A stretch of DNA of 64,000 nt. Source: Elysia crispata (lineage: Eukaryota; Mollusca; Gastropoda; Plakobranchidae). Made by a program: the position numbers and the translations under genes. Below the pieces are notes generated by a model, which saw only the letters and a program-made list of their open reading frames with translations, had not been told where the DNA came from and ran no database searches. Location of the stretch: assembly GCA_033675545.1 (NCBI GenBank), contig JAWDGP010002506.1, positions 62,001 through 126,000 of the forward strand, given 5' to 3'. Every line of letters starts with the position of its first letter. The first letter of the stretch is position 1. This document shows, one piece after another, positions 12,501 through 26,729 of this stretch.

Positions 12501-15500
12501 TCTATTTCCCAAAAATTCAGGAATACTTTTTCCTACAACATAATTGTATTACGTAAACGTGTGTAACTAAGACTGCAACAGAATTTTTACTCTCTCCCAG
12601 AAATCCAATACGACTCTTTGACTTGATTGGGGCATTTAACATTGAAACTATAAAAGTGTTTAATATAAAACCTAAAATAATTGTCTGATTTCATGTAAAA
12701 AATGTTTTTTAACCTTCAAAAAGTATTGTTGATCCATCCGTTGTATTTTTCCCCATTTAACTTCTCATAATGAACAGTTTGAGAACAAAATCTAATATGG
12801 CCGCCGTAACGATAGCAACCGTTATGCTAAATTGTTAAAGAATATTCTTTGTTTTAGTGGTGCTTTTAAAACAAAGTCTTTCTCTAGAGAGCGCATACTT
12901 TTTTTTTCTTTCTTTTCTTTTTTTTTTTTTTTTTTTGAAACGACCAGGCCTCCTCAACAAGTTTTTATTAACTGTACCAAATAATTTAAGCTTCAAGTTT
13001 TAAATATTTTTAGAATGTGTGAAAGAGTTGTGTATTACTATTAGGTTAGTCTTTACTTTGTAATTTAAAACAAATTTCTTCTCACCACTAAGGTCCTTCC
13101 CACAACATTTTCTTTAGTCTATTTATCTTTTTATTAATATCACTTTCCTATTCAATTGTATAATTTTTTTTCTATTTCCCAAAAATTCAGGAATACTTTT
13201 TCCCACAACATAATTGTAGTACGTAAACGTGTGTAACTAAGACTGCAACAGAATTTTTACTCTCTCCGAGAAATCCAATACGACTCTTTGACTTGATTGG
13301 GGCATTTTACATTGAAACTAATAAAAGTGTTTAATATAAAACCTAAAATAATTGTCTGATTTCATGTAAAAAATGTTTTTTAACCTTCAAAAAGTATTGT
13401 TGATCCATCCGTTGTATTTTTCCCCATTTAACTTCTCATAATGAACCGTTTGAGAACAAAATCCAACATGGCCGCCGTAACCATAGCAACCGTTATGCTT
13501 TAAGGTTTAAGAATATTCTTTGTTTTAGTGGTGCTTTTAAAACAAAGTCTTTCTCTAGAGAGCGCATACTTTTTTTTTCTTTCTTTTCTTTTTTTTTTTT
13601 TTTTTTGAAACGACCAGGCCTCCTCAACAAGTTTTTATTCACTGCACCTAATAATTTAAGCTTCAAGTTTTAAATATTTTTAGAATGTGTGAAAGAGTTG
13701 TGTATTACTATTAGGTTAGTCTTTACTTTGTAATTTAAAACAAATTTCTTCTCACCACTAAGGTCCTTCCCACAACATTTTCTTTAGTCTATTTGTTTAT
13801 TAATATCACTTTCCTATTCAATTGTATAATTTTTTTTCTATTTCCTAAGAATTCAGCAATACTTTTTCCTACAACATAATTGTATTACGTAAACGTGTGT
13901 AACTAAGACTGCAACAGAATTTTTACTCTCTCCCAGAAATCCAATACGACTCTTTGACTTGATTGGGGCATTTTACATTGAAACTAATAAAAGTGTTTAA
14001 TATAAAACCTAAAATAATTTTCTGATTTCATGTAAAAAATGTTTTTTAACGTTCAAAAAGTATTGTTGATCCATCCGTTGTATTTTTCCCCATTTAACTT
14101 CTCATAATGAACAGTTTGAGAACAAAATCTAATATGGCCGCCGTAACCATAGCAACCGTTATGCTAAATTGTTAAAGAATATTCTTTGTTTTAGTGGTGC
14201 TTTTAAAACAAAGTCTTTCCTTAGAGAGCGCATACTTCTTTTTTCTTTCTTTTCTTTTTTTTTTTTTTTTTTGAAACGACCAGGCCTCCTCAAAAGGTTT
14301 TTATTCACTGCACCTAATAATTTAAGCTTCAAGTTTTAAATATTTGTAGAATGTGTGAAAGAGTTGTGTATTACTATTAGGTTAGTCTTTACTTCGTAAT
14401 TTAAAAACAAATTTCTTCTCACCACTAAGGTCCTTCCCACAACATTTTCTTTAGTCTATTTGTTTATTAATTTCACTTTCCTATTCAATTGTATAATTTT
14501 TTTTCTATTTCCCAAAAATTCAGGAATACTTTTTCCTACAACATAATTGTATAACGTAAACGTGTGTAACTAAGACTGCAACAGAATTTTTACTCTCTCC
14601 GAGATATCCAATACGACTCTTTGACTTGATTTGGGCATTTTACATTGAAACGAACAACAGTGTTCAATATAAAACCTAAAATAATTGTCTGATTTCATGT
14701 AAAAAATGTTTTTTAACCTTCAAAAAGTATTGTTGATCCATCCGTTGTATTTTTCCCCATTTAACTTCTCATAATGAACCCTTTGAGAACAAAATCCAAT
14801 ATGGCCGCCGTAACCATAGCAACCGTTATGCTTAATTGTTAAAGAATATTCTTTGTTTTAGTGGTGCTGTTAAAACAAAGTCTTTCCTTAGAGAGCGCAT
14901 ACTTCTTTTTTCTTTCTTTTCTTTTTTTTTTTTTTTTTTTTGAAACGACCAGGCCTCCTCAACAAGTTTTTATTCACTGCACCTAATAATTTAAGCTTCA
15001 AGTTTTAAATATTTGTAGAATGTGTGAAAGAGTTGTGTGTTACTATTAGGTTAGTCTTTACTTTGTAACTTAAAACAAATTTATTCTCACCACTAAGGTC
15101 CATCCCACAACATTTTCTTTAGTCTATTTTTTTTTTTTAATTAATATCACTTTCCTATTCAATTGTATAAAATTTTTTTTCTATTTCCTAAGAATTCAGC
15201 AATACTTTTTCCTACAACATAATTGTATAACGTAAACGTGTGTAACTAAGACTGCAACAGAATTTTTACTCTCTCCCAGAAATCCAATACGACTCTTTGA
15301 CTTGATTGGGGCATTTTACATTGAAACTAATAAAAGTGTTTAATATAAAACCTAAAATAATTTTCTGATTTCATGTAAAAAATGTTTTTTAACGTTCAAA
15401 AAGTATTGTTGATCCATCCGTTGTATTTTTCCCCATTTAACTTCTCATAATGAACAGTTTGAGAACAAAATCTAATATGGCCGCCGTAACCATAGCAACC

Positions 15501-17571
15501 GTTATGCTAAATTGTTAAAGAATATTCTTTGTTTTAGTGGTGCTTTTAAAACAAAGTCTTTCCTTAGAGAGCGCATACTTCTTTTTTCTTTCTTTTCTTT
15601 TTTTTTTTTTTTTTTTGAAACGACCAGGCCTCCTCAAAAGGTTTTTATTCACTGCACCTAATAATTTAAGCTTCAAGTTTTAAATATTTGTAGAATGTGT
15701 GAAAGAGTTGTGTATTACTATTAGGTTAGTCTTTACTTTGTAATTTAAAACAAATTTCTTCTCACCACTAAGGTCCTTCCCACAACATTTTCTTTAGTCT
15801 ATTTGTTTATTAATTTCACTTTCCTATTTAATTGTATAATTTTTTTTCTATTTCCCAAAAATTCAGGAATACTTTTTCCTACAACATAATTGTATTACGT
15901 AAACGTGTGTAACTAAGACTGCAACAGAATTTTTACTCTCTCCGAGAAATCCAATACGACTCTTTGACTTGATTGGGGCATTTAACATTGAAACTATAAA
16001 AGTGTTTCATATAAAACCTAAAATAATTGTCTGATTTCATGTAAAAAATGTTTTTTAACCTTCAAAAAGTATTGTTGATCCATCCGTTGTATTTTTCCCC
16101 ATTTAACTTCTCATAATGAACCGTTTGAGAACAAAATCCAACATGGCCGCCGTAACCATAGCAACCGTTATGCTTCAAGGTTTAAGAATATTCTTTGTTT
16201 TAGTGGTGCTTTTAAAACAAAGTCTTTCTCTAGAGAGTGCATACTTCTTTTTTCTTTCTTTTCTTTTTTTTTTTTTTTCTTTGAAACGACCAGGCCTCCT
16301 CAACAAGTTTTTATTCACTGTACCTAATAATTTAAGCTTCAAGTTTTAAATATTTTTAGAATGTGTGAAAGAGTTGTGTATTACTATTAGGTTAGTCTTT
16401 ACTTTGTAATTTAAAACAAATTTCTTCTCACCACTAAGGTCCTTCCCACAACATTTTCTTTAGTCTATTTATTTTTTTATTAATATCACTTTCCTATTCA
16501 ATTGTATAATTTTTTTTCTATTTCCCAAAAATTCAGGAATACTTTTTCCTACAACATAATTGTATTACGTAAACGTGTGTAACTAAGACTGCAACAGAAT
16601 TTTTACTCTCTCCGAGAAATCCAATACGACTCTTTGACTTGATTGGGGCATTTTACATTGAAACTAATAAAAGTGTTTAATATAAAACCTAAAATAATTG
16701 TCTGATTTCATGTAAAAAATGTTTTTTAACCTTCAAAAAGTATTGTTGATCCATCCGTTGTATTTTTCCCCATTTAACTTGTCATAATGAACAGTTTGAG
16801 AACAAAATCTGATATGGCTGCCGTAACCATAGCAACCGTTATGCTAAATTGTTAAAGAATATTCTTTGTTTTAGTGGTGATTTTAAGACAAAGTCTTTCT
16901 CTAGAGAGCGCATACTTCTTTTTTCTTTCTTTTCTTTTTTTTTTTTTTTTTTTTTTAAACGACCAGGCCTCCTCAACAAGTTTTTATTCACTGCACCAAA
17001 TAATTTAAGCTTCAAGTTTTAAATATTTGTAGAATGTGTGAAAGAGTTGTGTATTACTATTAGGTTAGTCTTTACTTTGTAATTTAAAACAAATTTCTTC
17101 TCACCACTAAGGTCCTTCCCACAACATTTTCTTTAGTCTATTTGTTTATTAATTTCACTTTCCTATTCAATTGTATAATTTTTTTTCTATTTCCCAAAAA
17201 TTCAGGAATACTTTTTCCTACAACATAATTGTATTACGTAAACGTGTGTAACTAAGACTGCAACAGAATTTTTACTCTCTCCGAGAAATCCAATACATCT
17301 CTTTGACTTGATTGGGGCATTTAACATTGAAACGAATAAAAGTGTTAAATATAAAACCTAAAATAATTGTCTGATTTCATATAAAAAAATGTTTTTTAAC
17401 CTTCGAAATGTATTGTTGATCCATCCGTTGTATTTTTCCCCATTTAACTTCTCATAATGACCTGTTTGGGAACAAAATCCAATATGGCCGCCATAACCAT
17501 AGCAACCGTTATGCTTAATTGTTAAAGAATATTCTTTGTTTTAGTGGGAGCGCATACTTCTTTTTTCTTTA

Positions 17572-17603
<32 letters not shown>

Positions 17604-20600
17604 GACCAGGCCTCCTCAACAAGTTTTTATTCACTGCACCAAATAATTTAAGCTTCAAGTTTTAAATATTTGTAGAATGTGTGAAAGAGTTGTGTATTAC
17701 TATTAGGTTAGTCTTTACTTTGTAATTTAAAAACAAATTTCTTCTCACCACTAAGGTCCTTCCCACAACATTTTCTTTAGTCTATTTGTTTATTAATATC
17801 ACTTTCCTATTCAATTGTATAATTTTTTTTCTATTTCCTAAGAATTCAGCAATACTTTTTCCTACAACATAATTGTATTACATAAACGTGTGTAATTAAG
17901 ACTGCAATAGAATTTTTACTCTCTCCGAGATATCCAATACGACTCTTTGACTTGATTGGGGCATTTTACATTGAAACGAACAACAGTGTTTAATATAAAA
18001 CCTAAAATAATTGTCTGATTTCATGTAAAAAATGTTTTTTAACCTTCAAAAAGTATTGTTGATCCATCCGTTGTATTTTTCCCCATTTAACTTCTCATAA
18101 TGAACCCTTTGAGAACAAAATCCAATATGGCCGCCGTAACCATAGCAACCGTTATGCTTAATTGTTAAAGAATATTCTTTGTTTTAGTGGTGCTGTTAAA
18201 ACAAAGTCTTTCCTTAGAGAGCGCATACTTCTTTTTTCTTTCTTTTATTTTTTTTTTTTTTTTTTTTGAAACGACCAGGCCTCCTCAACAAGTTTTTATT
18301 CACTGCACCTAATAATTTAAGCTTCAAGTTTTAAATATTTGTAGAATGTGTGAAAGAGTTGTGTGTTACTATTAGGTTAGTCTTTACTTTGTAACTTAAA
18401 ACAAATTTATTCTCACCACTAAGGTCCATCCCACAACATTTTCTTTAGTCTATTTTTTTTTATTAATATCACTTTCCTATTCAATTGTATAAAATTTTTT
18501 TTCTATTTCCTAAGAATTCAGGAATACTTTTTCCTACAACATAATTGTATAACGTAAACGTGTGTAACTAAGACTGCAACAGAATTTTTACTCTCTCCCA
18601 GAAATCCAATACGACTCTTTGAATTGATTGGGGCATTTTACATTGAAACTAATAAAAGTGTTTAATATAAAACCTAAAATAATTTTCTGATTTCATGTAA
18701 AAAATGTTTTTTAACGTTCAAAAAGTATTGTTGATCCATCCGTTGTATTTTTCCCCATTTAACTTCTCATAATGAACAGTTTGAGAACAAAATCTAATAT
18801 GGCCGCCGTAACCATAGCAACCGTTATGCTAAATTGTTAAAGAATATTCTTTGTTTTAGTGGTGCTTTTAAAACAAAGTCTTTCCTTAGAGAGCGCATAC
18901 TTCTTTTTTCTTTCTTTTCTTTTTTTTTTTTGAAACGACCAGGCCTCCTCAACAAGTTTTTATTCACTGCACCTAATAATTTAAGCTTCAAGTTTTAAAT
19001 ATTTTTAGAATGTGTGAAAGAGTTGTGTATTACTATTAGGTTAGTCTTTACTTTGTAATTTAAAACAAATTTCTTCTCACCACTAAGGTCCTTCCCACAA
19101 CATTTTCTTTAGTCTATTTGTTTATTAATTTCACTTTCCTATTCAATTGTATAATTTTTTTTCTATTTCCCAAAAATTCAGGAATACTTTTTCCTACAAC
19201 ATAATTGTATTACGTAAACGTGTGTAACTAAGACTGCAACAGAATTTTTACTCTCTCCGAGATATCCAATACGACTCTTTGACTTGATTGGGGCATTTAA
19301 CATTGAAACTATAAAAGTGTTTAATATAAAACCTAAAATAATTGTCTGATTTCATGTAAAAAATGTTTTTTAACCTTCAAAAAGTATTGTTGATCCATCC
19401 GTTGTATTTTTCCCCATTTAACTTCTCATAATGAACCGTTTGAGAACAAAATCCAATATGGCCGCCGTAACCATAGCAACCGTTATGCTTAATTGTTTAA
19501 GAATATTCTTTGTTTTAGTGGTGCTTTTAAAACAAAGTCTTTCCTTAGAGAGCGCATACTTCTTTTTTCTTTCTTTTCTTTTTTTTTTTTTTTTTTGAAA
19601 CGACCAGGCCTCCTCAACAAGTTTTTATTCACTGTACCTAATAATTTAAGCTTCAAGTTTTAAATATTTTTAGAATGTGTGAAAGAGTTGTGTATTACTA
19701 TTAGGTTAGTCTTTACTTTGTAACTTAAAACAAATTTATTCTCACCACTAAGGTCCATACCACAACATTTTCTTTAGTCTATTTTTTTTTTTAATTAATA
19801 TCACTTTCCTATTCAATTGTATAAAATTTTTTTTCTATTTCCTAAGAATTCAGCAATACTTTTTCCTACAACATAATTGTATAACGTAAACGTGTGTAAC
19901 TAAGACTGCAACAGAATTTTTACTCTCTCCCAGAAATCCAATACGACTCTTTGACTTGATTGGGGCATTTTACATTGAAACTAATAAAAGTGTTTAGTAT
20001 AAAACCTAAAATAATTGTCTGATTTCATGTAAAAAATGTTTTTTAACGTTCAAAAAGTATTGTTGATCCATCCGTTGTATTTTTCCCCATTTAACTTCTC
20101 ATAATGAACAGTTTGAGAACAAAATCTAATATGGCCGCCGTAACCATAGCAACCGTTATGCTAAATTGTTAAAGAATATTCTTTGTTTTAGTGGTGCTTT
20201 TAAAACAAAGTCTTTCCTTAGAGAGCGCATACTTCTTTTTTCTTTCTTTTCTTTTTTTTTTTTTTTTTTGAAACGACCAGGCCTCCTCAAAAGGTTTTTA
20301 TTCACTGCACCTAATAATTTAAGCTTCAAGTTTTAAATATTTGTAGAATGTGTGAAAGAGTTGTGTATTACTATTAGGTTAGTCTTTACTTTGTAATTTA
20401 AAACAAATTTCTTCTCACCACTAAGGTCCTTCCCACAACATTTTCTTTAGTCTATTTGTTTATTAATTTCACTTTCCTATTCAATTGTATAATTTTTTTT
20501 CTATTTCCCAAAAATTCAGGAATACTTTTTCCTACAACATAATTGTATTACGTAAACGTGTGTAACTAAGACTGCAACAGAATTTTTACTCTCTCCGAGA

Positions 20601-23600
20601 AATCCAATACGACTCTTTGACTTGATTGGGGCATTTAACATTGAAACTATAAAAGTGTTTAATATAAAACCTAAAATAATTGTCTGATTTCATGTAAAAA
20701 ATGTTTTTTAACCTTCAAAAAGTATTGTTGATCCATCCGTTGTATTTTTCCCCATTTAACTTCTCATAATAAACCGTTTGAGAACAAAATCCAATATGGC
20801 CGCCGTAACCATAGCAACCGTTATGCTAAATTGTTAAAGAATATTCTTTGTTTTAGTGGTGCTTTTAAAACAAAGTCTTTCTCTAGAGAGCGCATACTTC
20901 TTTTTTCTTTCTTTTCTTTTTTTTTTTTTTTTTGAAACGACCAGGCCTCCTCAACAGGTTTTTATTCACTGCACCTAATAATTTAAGCTTCAAGTTTTAA
21001 ATATTTGTAGAATGTGTGAAAGAGTTGTGTATTACTATTAGGTAAGTCTTTACTTTGTAATTTAAAACAAATTTCTTCTCACCACTAAGGTCCTTCCCAC
21101 AACATTTTCTTTAGTCTATTTATTTTTTTATTAATATCACTTTCCTATTCCATTCTATAAATTTTTTTCTATTTCCTAAAAATTCAGGAATACTTTTTCC
21201 TACAACATAATTGTATTACGTAAACGTGTGTAACTAAGACTGCAACAGAATTTTTACTCTCTCCCAGAAATCCAATACGACTCTTTGACTTGATTGGGGC
21301 ATTTTACATTGAAACTAATAAAAGTGTTTAATATAAAACCTAAAATAATTGTCTGATTTCATGTAAAAAATGTTTTTTAACCTTCAAAAAGTATTGTTGA
21401 TCCATCCGTTGTATTTTTCCCCATTTAACTTCTCATAATGAACAGTTTGAGAACAAAATCCAATATGGCCGCCGTAACCATAGCAACCGTTATGCTAAAT
21501 TGTTAAAGAATATTCTTTGTTTTAGTGGTGCTTTTAAAACAAAGTCTTTCTCTAGAGAGCGCATACTTCTTTTTTCTTTCTTTTCTTTTTTTTTTTTTTT
21601 TTTTGAAACGACCAGGCCTCCTCAACAGGTTTTTATTCACTGCACCTAATAATTTAAGCTTCAAGTTTTAAATATTTGTAGAATGTGTGAAAGAGTTGTG
21701 TATTACTATTAGGTTAGTCTTTACTTTGTAATTTAAAACAAATTTCTTCTCACCACTAAGGTCCTTCCCACAACATTTTCTTTAGTCTATTTGTTTATTA
21801 ATTTCACTTTCCTATTCAATTGTATAATTTTTTTTCTATTTCCCAAAAATTCAGGAATACTTTTTCCTACAACATAATTGTATTACGTAAACGTGTGTAA
21901 CTAAGACTGCAACAGAATTTTTACTCTCTCCGAGAAATCCAATACGACTCTTTGACTTGATTGGGGCATTTAACATTGAAACTATAAAAGTGTTTAATAT
22001 AAAACCTAAAATAATTGTCTGATTTCATGTAAAAAATGTTTTTTAACCTTCAAAAAGTATTGTTGATCCATCCGTTGTATTTTTCCCCATTTAACTTCTC
22101 ATAATGAACCGTTTGAGAACAAAATCCAATATGGCCGCCGTAACCATAGCAACCGTTATGCTAAATTGTTAAAGAATATTCTTTGTTTTAGTGGTGCTTT
22201 TAAAACAAAGTCTTTCTCTAGAGAGCGCATACTTCTTTTTTTTTCTTTCTTTTCTTTTTTTTTTTTTTGAAACGACCAGGCCTCCTCAACAGGTTTTTAT
22301 TCACTGCACCTAATAATTTAAGCTTCAAGTTTTAAATATTTGTAGAATGTGTGAAAGAGTTGTGTATTACTATTAGGTTAGTCTTTACTTTGTAATTTAA
22401 AACAAATTTCTTCTCACCACTAAGGTCCTTCCCACAACATTTTCTTTAGTCTATTTATTTTTTTATTAATATCACTTTCCTATTCCATTCTATAAATTTT
22501 TTTCTATTTCCTAAAAATTCAGGAATACTTTTTCCTACAACATAATTGTATTACGTAAACGTGTGTAACTAAGACTGCAACAGAATTTTTACTCTCTCCG
22601 AGAAATCCAATACGACTCTTTGACTTGATTGGGGCATTTTACATTGAAACTAATAAAAGTGTTTAATATAAAACCTAAAATAATTGTCTGATTTCATGTA
22701 AAAAATGTTTTTTAACCTTCAAAAAGTATTGTTGATCCATCCGTTGTATTTTTCCCCATTTAACTTCTCATAATGAACCCTTTGAGAACAAAATCCAATA
22801 TGGCCGCCGTAACCATAGCAACCGTTATGCTAAATTGTTAAAGAATATTCTTTGTTTTAGTGGTGCTTTTAAAACAAAGTCTTTCTCTAGAGAGCGCATA
22901 CTTCTTTTTTCTTTCTTTTCTTTTTTTTTTTTTTGAAACGACCAGGCCTCCTCAACAAGTTTTTATTCACTGCACCAAATAATTTAAGCTTCAAGTTTTA
23001 AATATTTGTAGAATGTGTGAAAGAGTTGTGTATTACTATTAGGTTAGTCTTTACACTGTAATTTAAAACAAATTTCTTCTCACCACTAAGGTCCTTCCCA
23101 CAACATTTTCTTTAGTCTATTTGTTTATTAATTTCACTTTCCTATTCAATTGTATAATTTTTTTTCTATTTCCCAAAAATTCAGGAATACTTTTTCCTAC
23201 AACATAATTGTATTACATAAACGTGTGTAACTAAGATTGCAACAGAATTTTTACTCTCTCCCAGAAATCCAATACGACTCTTTGACTTGATTGGGGCATT
23301 TTACATTGAAACTAATAAAAGTGTTTAATATAAAATCTAAAATAATTGTCTGATTTCATGTAAAAAATGTTTTTTAACCTTCAAAAAGTATTGTTGATTC
23401 ATCCGTTGTATTTTTCCCCATTTAACTTCTCATAAAGAACCGTTTGAGAACAAAATCTAATATGGCCGCCGTAACCATAGCAACCGTTATGCTAAATTGT
23501 TAAAGAATATTCTTTGTTTTAGTGGTGCTTTTAAAACAAAGTCTTTCTCTAGAGAGCGCATACTTCTTTTTTCTTTCTTTTCTTTTTTTTTTTTTTTTTT

Positions 23601-25437
23601 TTGAAACGACCAGGCCTCCTCAACAAGTTTTTATTCACTGCACCAAAAAATTTAAGCTTCAAGTTTTAAATATTTGTAGAATGTGTGAAAGAGTTGTGTA
23701 TTACTATTAGGTTAGTCTTTACTTTGTAGTTTAAAACAAATTTCTTCTCACCACTAAGGTCCTTCCCACAACATTTTCTTTAGTCTATTTATTTTTTTAT
23801 TAATATCACTTTCTTATTCAATTGTATAAATTTTTTTCTATTTCCTAAAAATTCAGGAATACTTTTTCCTACAACATAATTGTATTATGTAAACGTGTGT
23901 AACTAAGACTGCAACAGAATTTTTTCTCCGAGAAATCCAATACGACTCTTTGACTTGATTGGGGCATTTTACATTGAAACGAATAAAAGTGTTTAATATA
24001 AAACCTAAAATAATTGTCTGATTTCATGTAAAAAATGTTTTTTAACCTTCAAAAAGTATTGTTGATCCATCCGTTGTATTTTTCCCCATTTACCTTCTCA
24101 TAATGAACCGTTTGAGAACAAAATCCAATATGGCTGTTGTAAACATAGCAACCGTTATGCTTAAACCTTTAAGAATATTCTTTGTTTTAGTGGTGCTTTT
24201 AAAACAAAGTCTTTCTCTTGAGAGCGCATACTTCTTTTTTCTTTCTTTTCTTTTTTTTTTTTTTTTTGAAACGACCAGGCCTCCTCAACAGGTTTTTATT
24301 CACTGCACCTAATAATTTAAGCTTCAAGTTTTAAATATTTGTAGAATGTGTGAAAGAGTTGTGTATTACTATTAGGTTAGTCTTTACTTTGTAATTTAAA
24401 ACAAATTTCTTCTCACCACTAAGGTCCTTCCCACAACATTTTCTTTAGTCTATTTATTTTTTTTATTAATATCACTTTCCTATTCCATTCTATAAATTTT
24501 TTTCTATTTCCTAAAAATTCAGGAATACTTTTTCCTACAACATAATTGTATTACGTAAACGTGTGTAACTAAGACTGCAACAGAATTTTTACTCTGTCCC
24601 AGAAATCCAATACGACTCTTTGACTTGATTGGGGCATTTTACATTGAAACTATAAAAGTGCTTAATATAAAACCTAAAATAATTGTCTGATTTCATGTAA
24701 AAAATGATTTTTAACCTTCAAAAAGTATTGTTGATCCATCCGTTGTATTTTTCCCCATTTAACTTCTTATAATGAACCGTTTGAGAACAAAATCCAATAT
24801 GGCCGCCATAACCATAGCAACCGTTATGCTAAATTGTTAAAGAATATTCTTTGTTTTAGTGGTGCTTTTAAAACAAAGTCTTTCTCTAGAGAGCGCATAC
24901 TTCTTTTTTCTTTCTTTTCTTTTTTTTTTTTTTTTTTTTTTGAAACGACCAGGCCTCCTCAACAAGTTTTTATTTACTGTACCTAATAATTTAAGCTTCA
25001 AGTTTTAAATATTTGTAGAATGTGTGAAAGAGTTGTGTATTACTATAAGGTTAGTCTTTACTTTGTAATTTAAAAAAATTTCTTCTCACCACTAAGGTCC
25101 TTCCCACAACATTTTCTTTAGTCTATTTTTTTTTTTATTAATATCACTTTCCTATTCAATTGTATATTTTTTTTTCTATTTCCCAAAAATTCAGGAATAC
25201 TTTTTCCTACAACATAATTGTATTACGTTAACGTGTGTAACTAAGACTGCAACAGAATTTTTACTCTCTCCAAGAAATCCAATACGACTCTTTGACTTGA
25301 TTGGGGCATTTTACATTGAAACGAATAAAAGTGTTTAATATAAAACCTAAAATAATTGTCTGATTTCATGTAAAAAATGTTTTTTAACCTTCAAAAAGTA
25401 TTGTTGATCCATCTGTTGTATTTTTCTCAAAATGAAC

Positions 25438-25505
25438 TGTTTCTATTTATATAACAAAATCGAATATGGCCACCGTAATCATAGCAACTGTTATGCAACT
25501 TTTTT
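25438..25505 (+). repeat. Degenerate right edge of the satellite array
   Basis: After the last recognisable monomer start, homology continues with many more mismatches. The GGCC-A-CCGTAATCATAGCAACTG stretch is a mutated form of the X-box segment, and the sequence becomes unrelated soon after the ATGCAACTTTTT run. Higher divergence at the edge is typical of tandem arrays homogenised in the centre. Confidence 0.75.
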
Positions 25506-26729
25506 TTCTATGTGTCTCATACTTTTTTGTATTAGTGGCAATATGAATTCAATAATCTGTTCTTAGCATTCGAAGTTTATTTGTCAGTTATAGTCTTCAT
25601 TATTTGTCTCTTAAATACTGCTGTCGCCTGGTATGCAACCTCTGTCTTGTTGCATTCTTTTGCCTTCAAACAATTTTTTTTCTCAAAAAATTGTCATCTA
25701 TCATATCTGACATATCTACCCTATAACTTTCAGTGTGTTTCAATAAATTAAAACATTGGTTGCTAAGGAAAAACAGCTTCTGAAATTTGACAAACTTTAA
25801 CTTCGATTATTTTCTCAAAATTTGTGTCTACCTAACCAACTTTAAATCGGAATATCTCTGGCTACAGATAAGATATCTCTCAAAATAAATTATGTGTATT
25901 TTATATCTCATTCATGCATCTGTGAAAGTATCAGTGATGTGACCCTGTAAATTAAAATTTATACAAATTATAACATTCTGATCATACTTTAATCATTTTT
26001 AGGTAAAATATGTATCCTTAAATCAAATGTGCAAACTTTTATTAAAATCTTATTTTACGCCTAAAATAATTATAAAAGTGTTGCTGCGATTTTGTTTCTT
26101 AACACTGTTTCTTGTTATTGTCGTAACTCGTCTATAAGACATCGAATTTAAACATAAACTGTCGTACCTATAACATACGATGGTATAGGTGTGAACAATT
26201 ATCAATGAAGGTTATTGTAACTTGAGATACGATTGTTTACATGTGAATTTTGGTTGAATAAAATATCGTAAGTTGAATTTCACAAAATGTTTACAATTTA
26301 AACTAAAAATTTAAAAATAATACATTTCACGTGAAAATGAATCATATTGGACCATTAGTTTAAAGTTATTTAGTTTTTTGTTCTTCCTGTAAAATTTGCA
26401 AAACTGGAGTTACGATAGTTTACTTTGCGACCCTCGATAAGAGATAAACTTTGCTAGTTAACAGCACTGTCTATCGGTATAACATGCTCTCCTTCGACAC
26501 CTCAGCTAACTAGTGTATTTTTTTATCTCGTCGCTAAATACCTCAACCAATGACTAAGAATTAATTTGGCAATAATTGAAGTGAGCGTTTGGAAGAGGTG
26601 GAAAAGACGCTCATGAAAGTTAACTTTTAAAGATCATTTCAAAGGAAGAAGATGGAAATTTCCGCATTAAACAAATCTGTCCTATTTTTTGTTGCTTCTT
26701 CCATAGAACCATGGCTTGTGCAAGTTTAA
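25506..26729. other. Unique AT-rich spacer, no gene seen
   Basis: Low-complexity AT-rich DNA between the satellite and a GPCR fragment. No ORF longer than about 50 codons and no splice-consistent coding segments were seen. A short imperfect inverted pair (GTACCTATA ... TATAGGTGT) lies near 26164-26192. Confidence 0.5.

Larger units (their letters stand above)
1..25437 (+). repeat. Satellite array, ~38 monomers of about 640-680 bp
   Basis: The same sequence recurs head to tail from the first base. Monomers begin with TTGAAACTAATAAAAGTG-like sequence at about 1, 676, 1353, 2025, 2693 and 3362, and so on to about 25315, where a last partial copy starts. Each monomer contains, in order: a TCCATCCGTTG segment; the ATGGCCGCC / GTAACCATAGCAAC segment; an AGAGCGCATACTT segment followed by a pyrimidine run of C and T ending in 10-25 T; an AAGCTTCAAG segment; a variable T/TTTATTAAT spacer; and a TTACGTAAACG segment. 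Identity between copies is very high, mostly single substitutions, T-run length changes and one 28-bp deletion. The window starts inside the array, so it extends to the left. No gene lies inside it. Scattered 60-78 codon frames starting MNRLRTKSN appear in only a few copies and are interrupted in the rest. The family name is unknown to me. Confidence 0.97.

Noticed and set aside
1..25437. CRISPR array
   Set aside because: Monomers are ~670 bp and near identical throughout, without short repeats separated by unique spacers, in a eukaryotic context.
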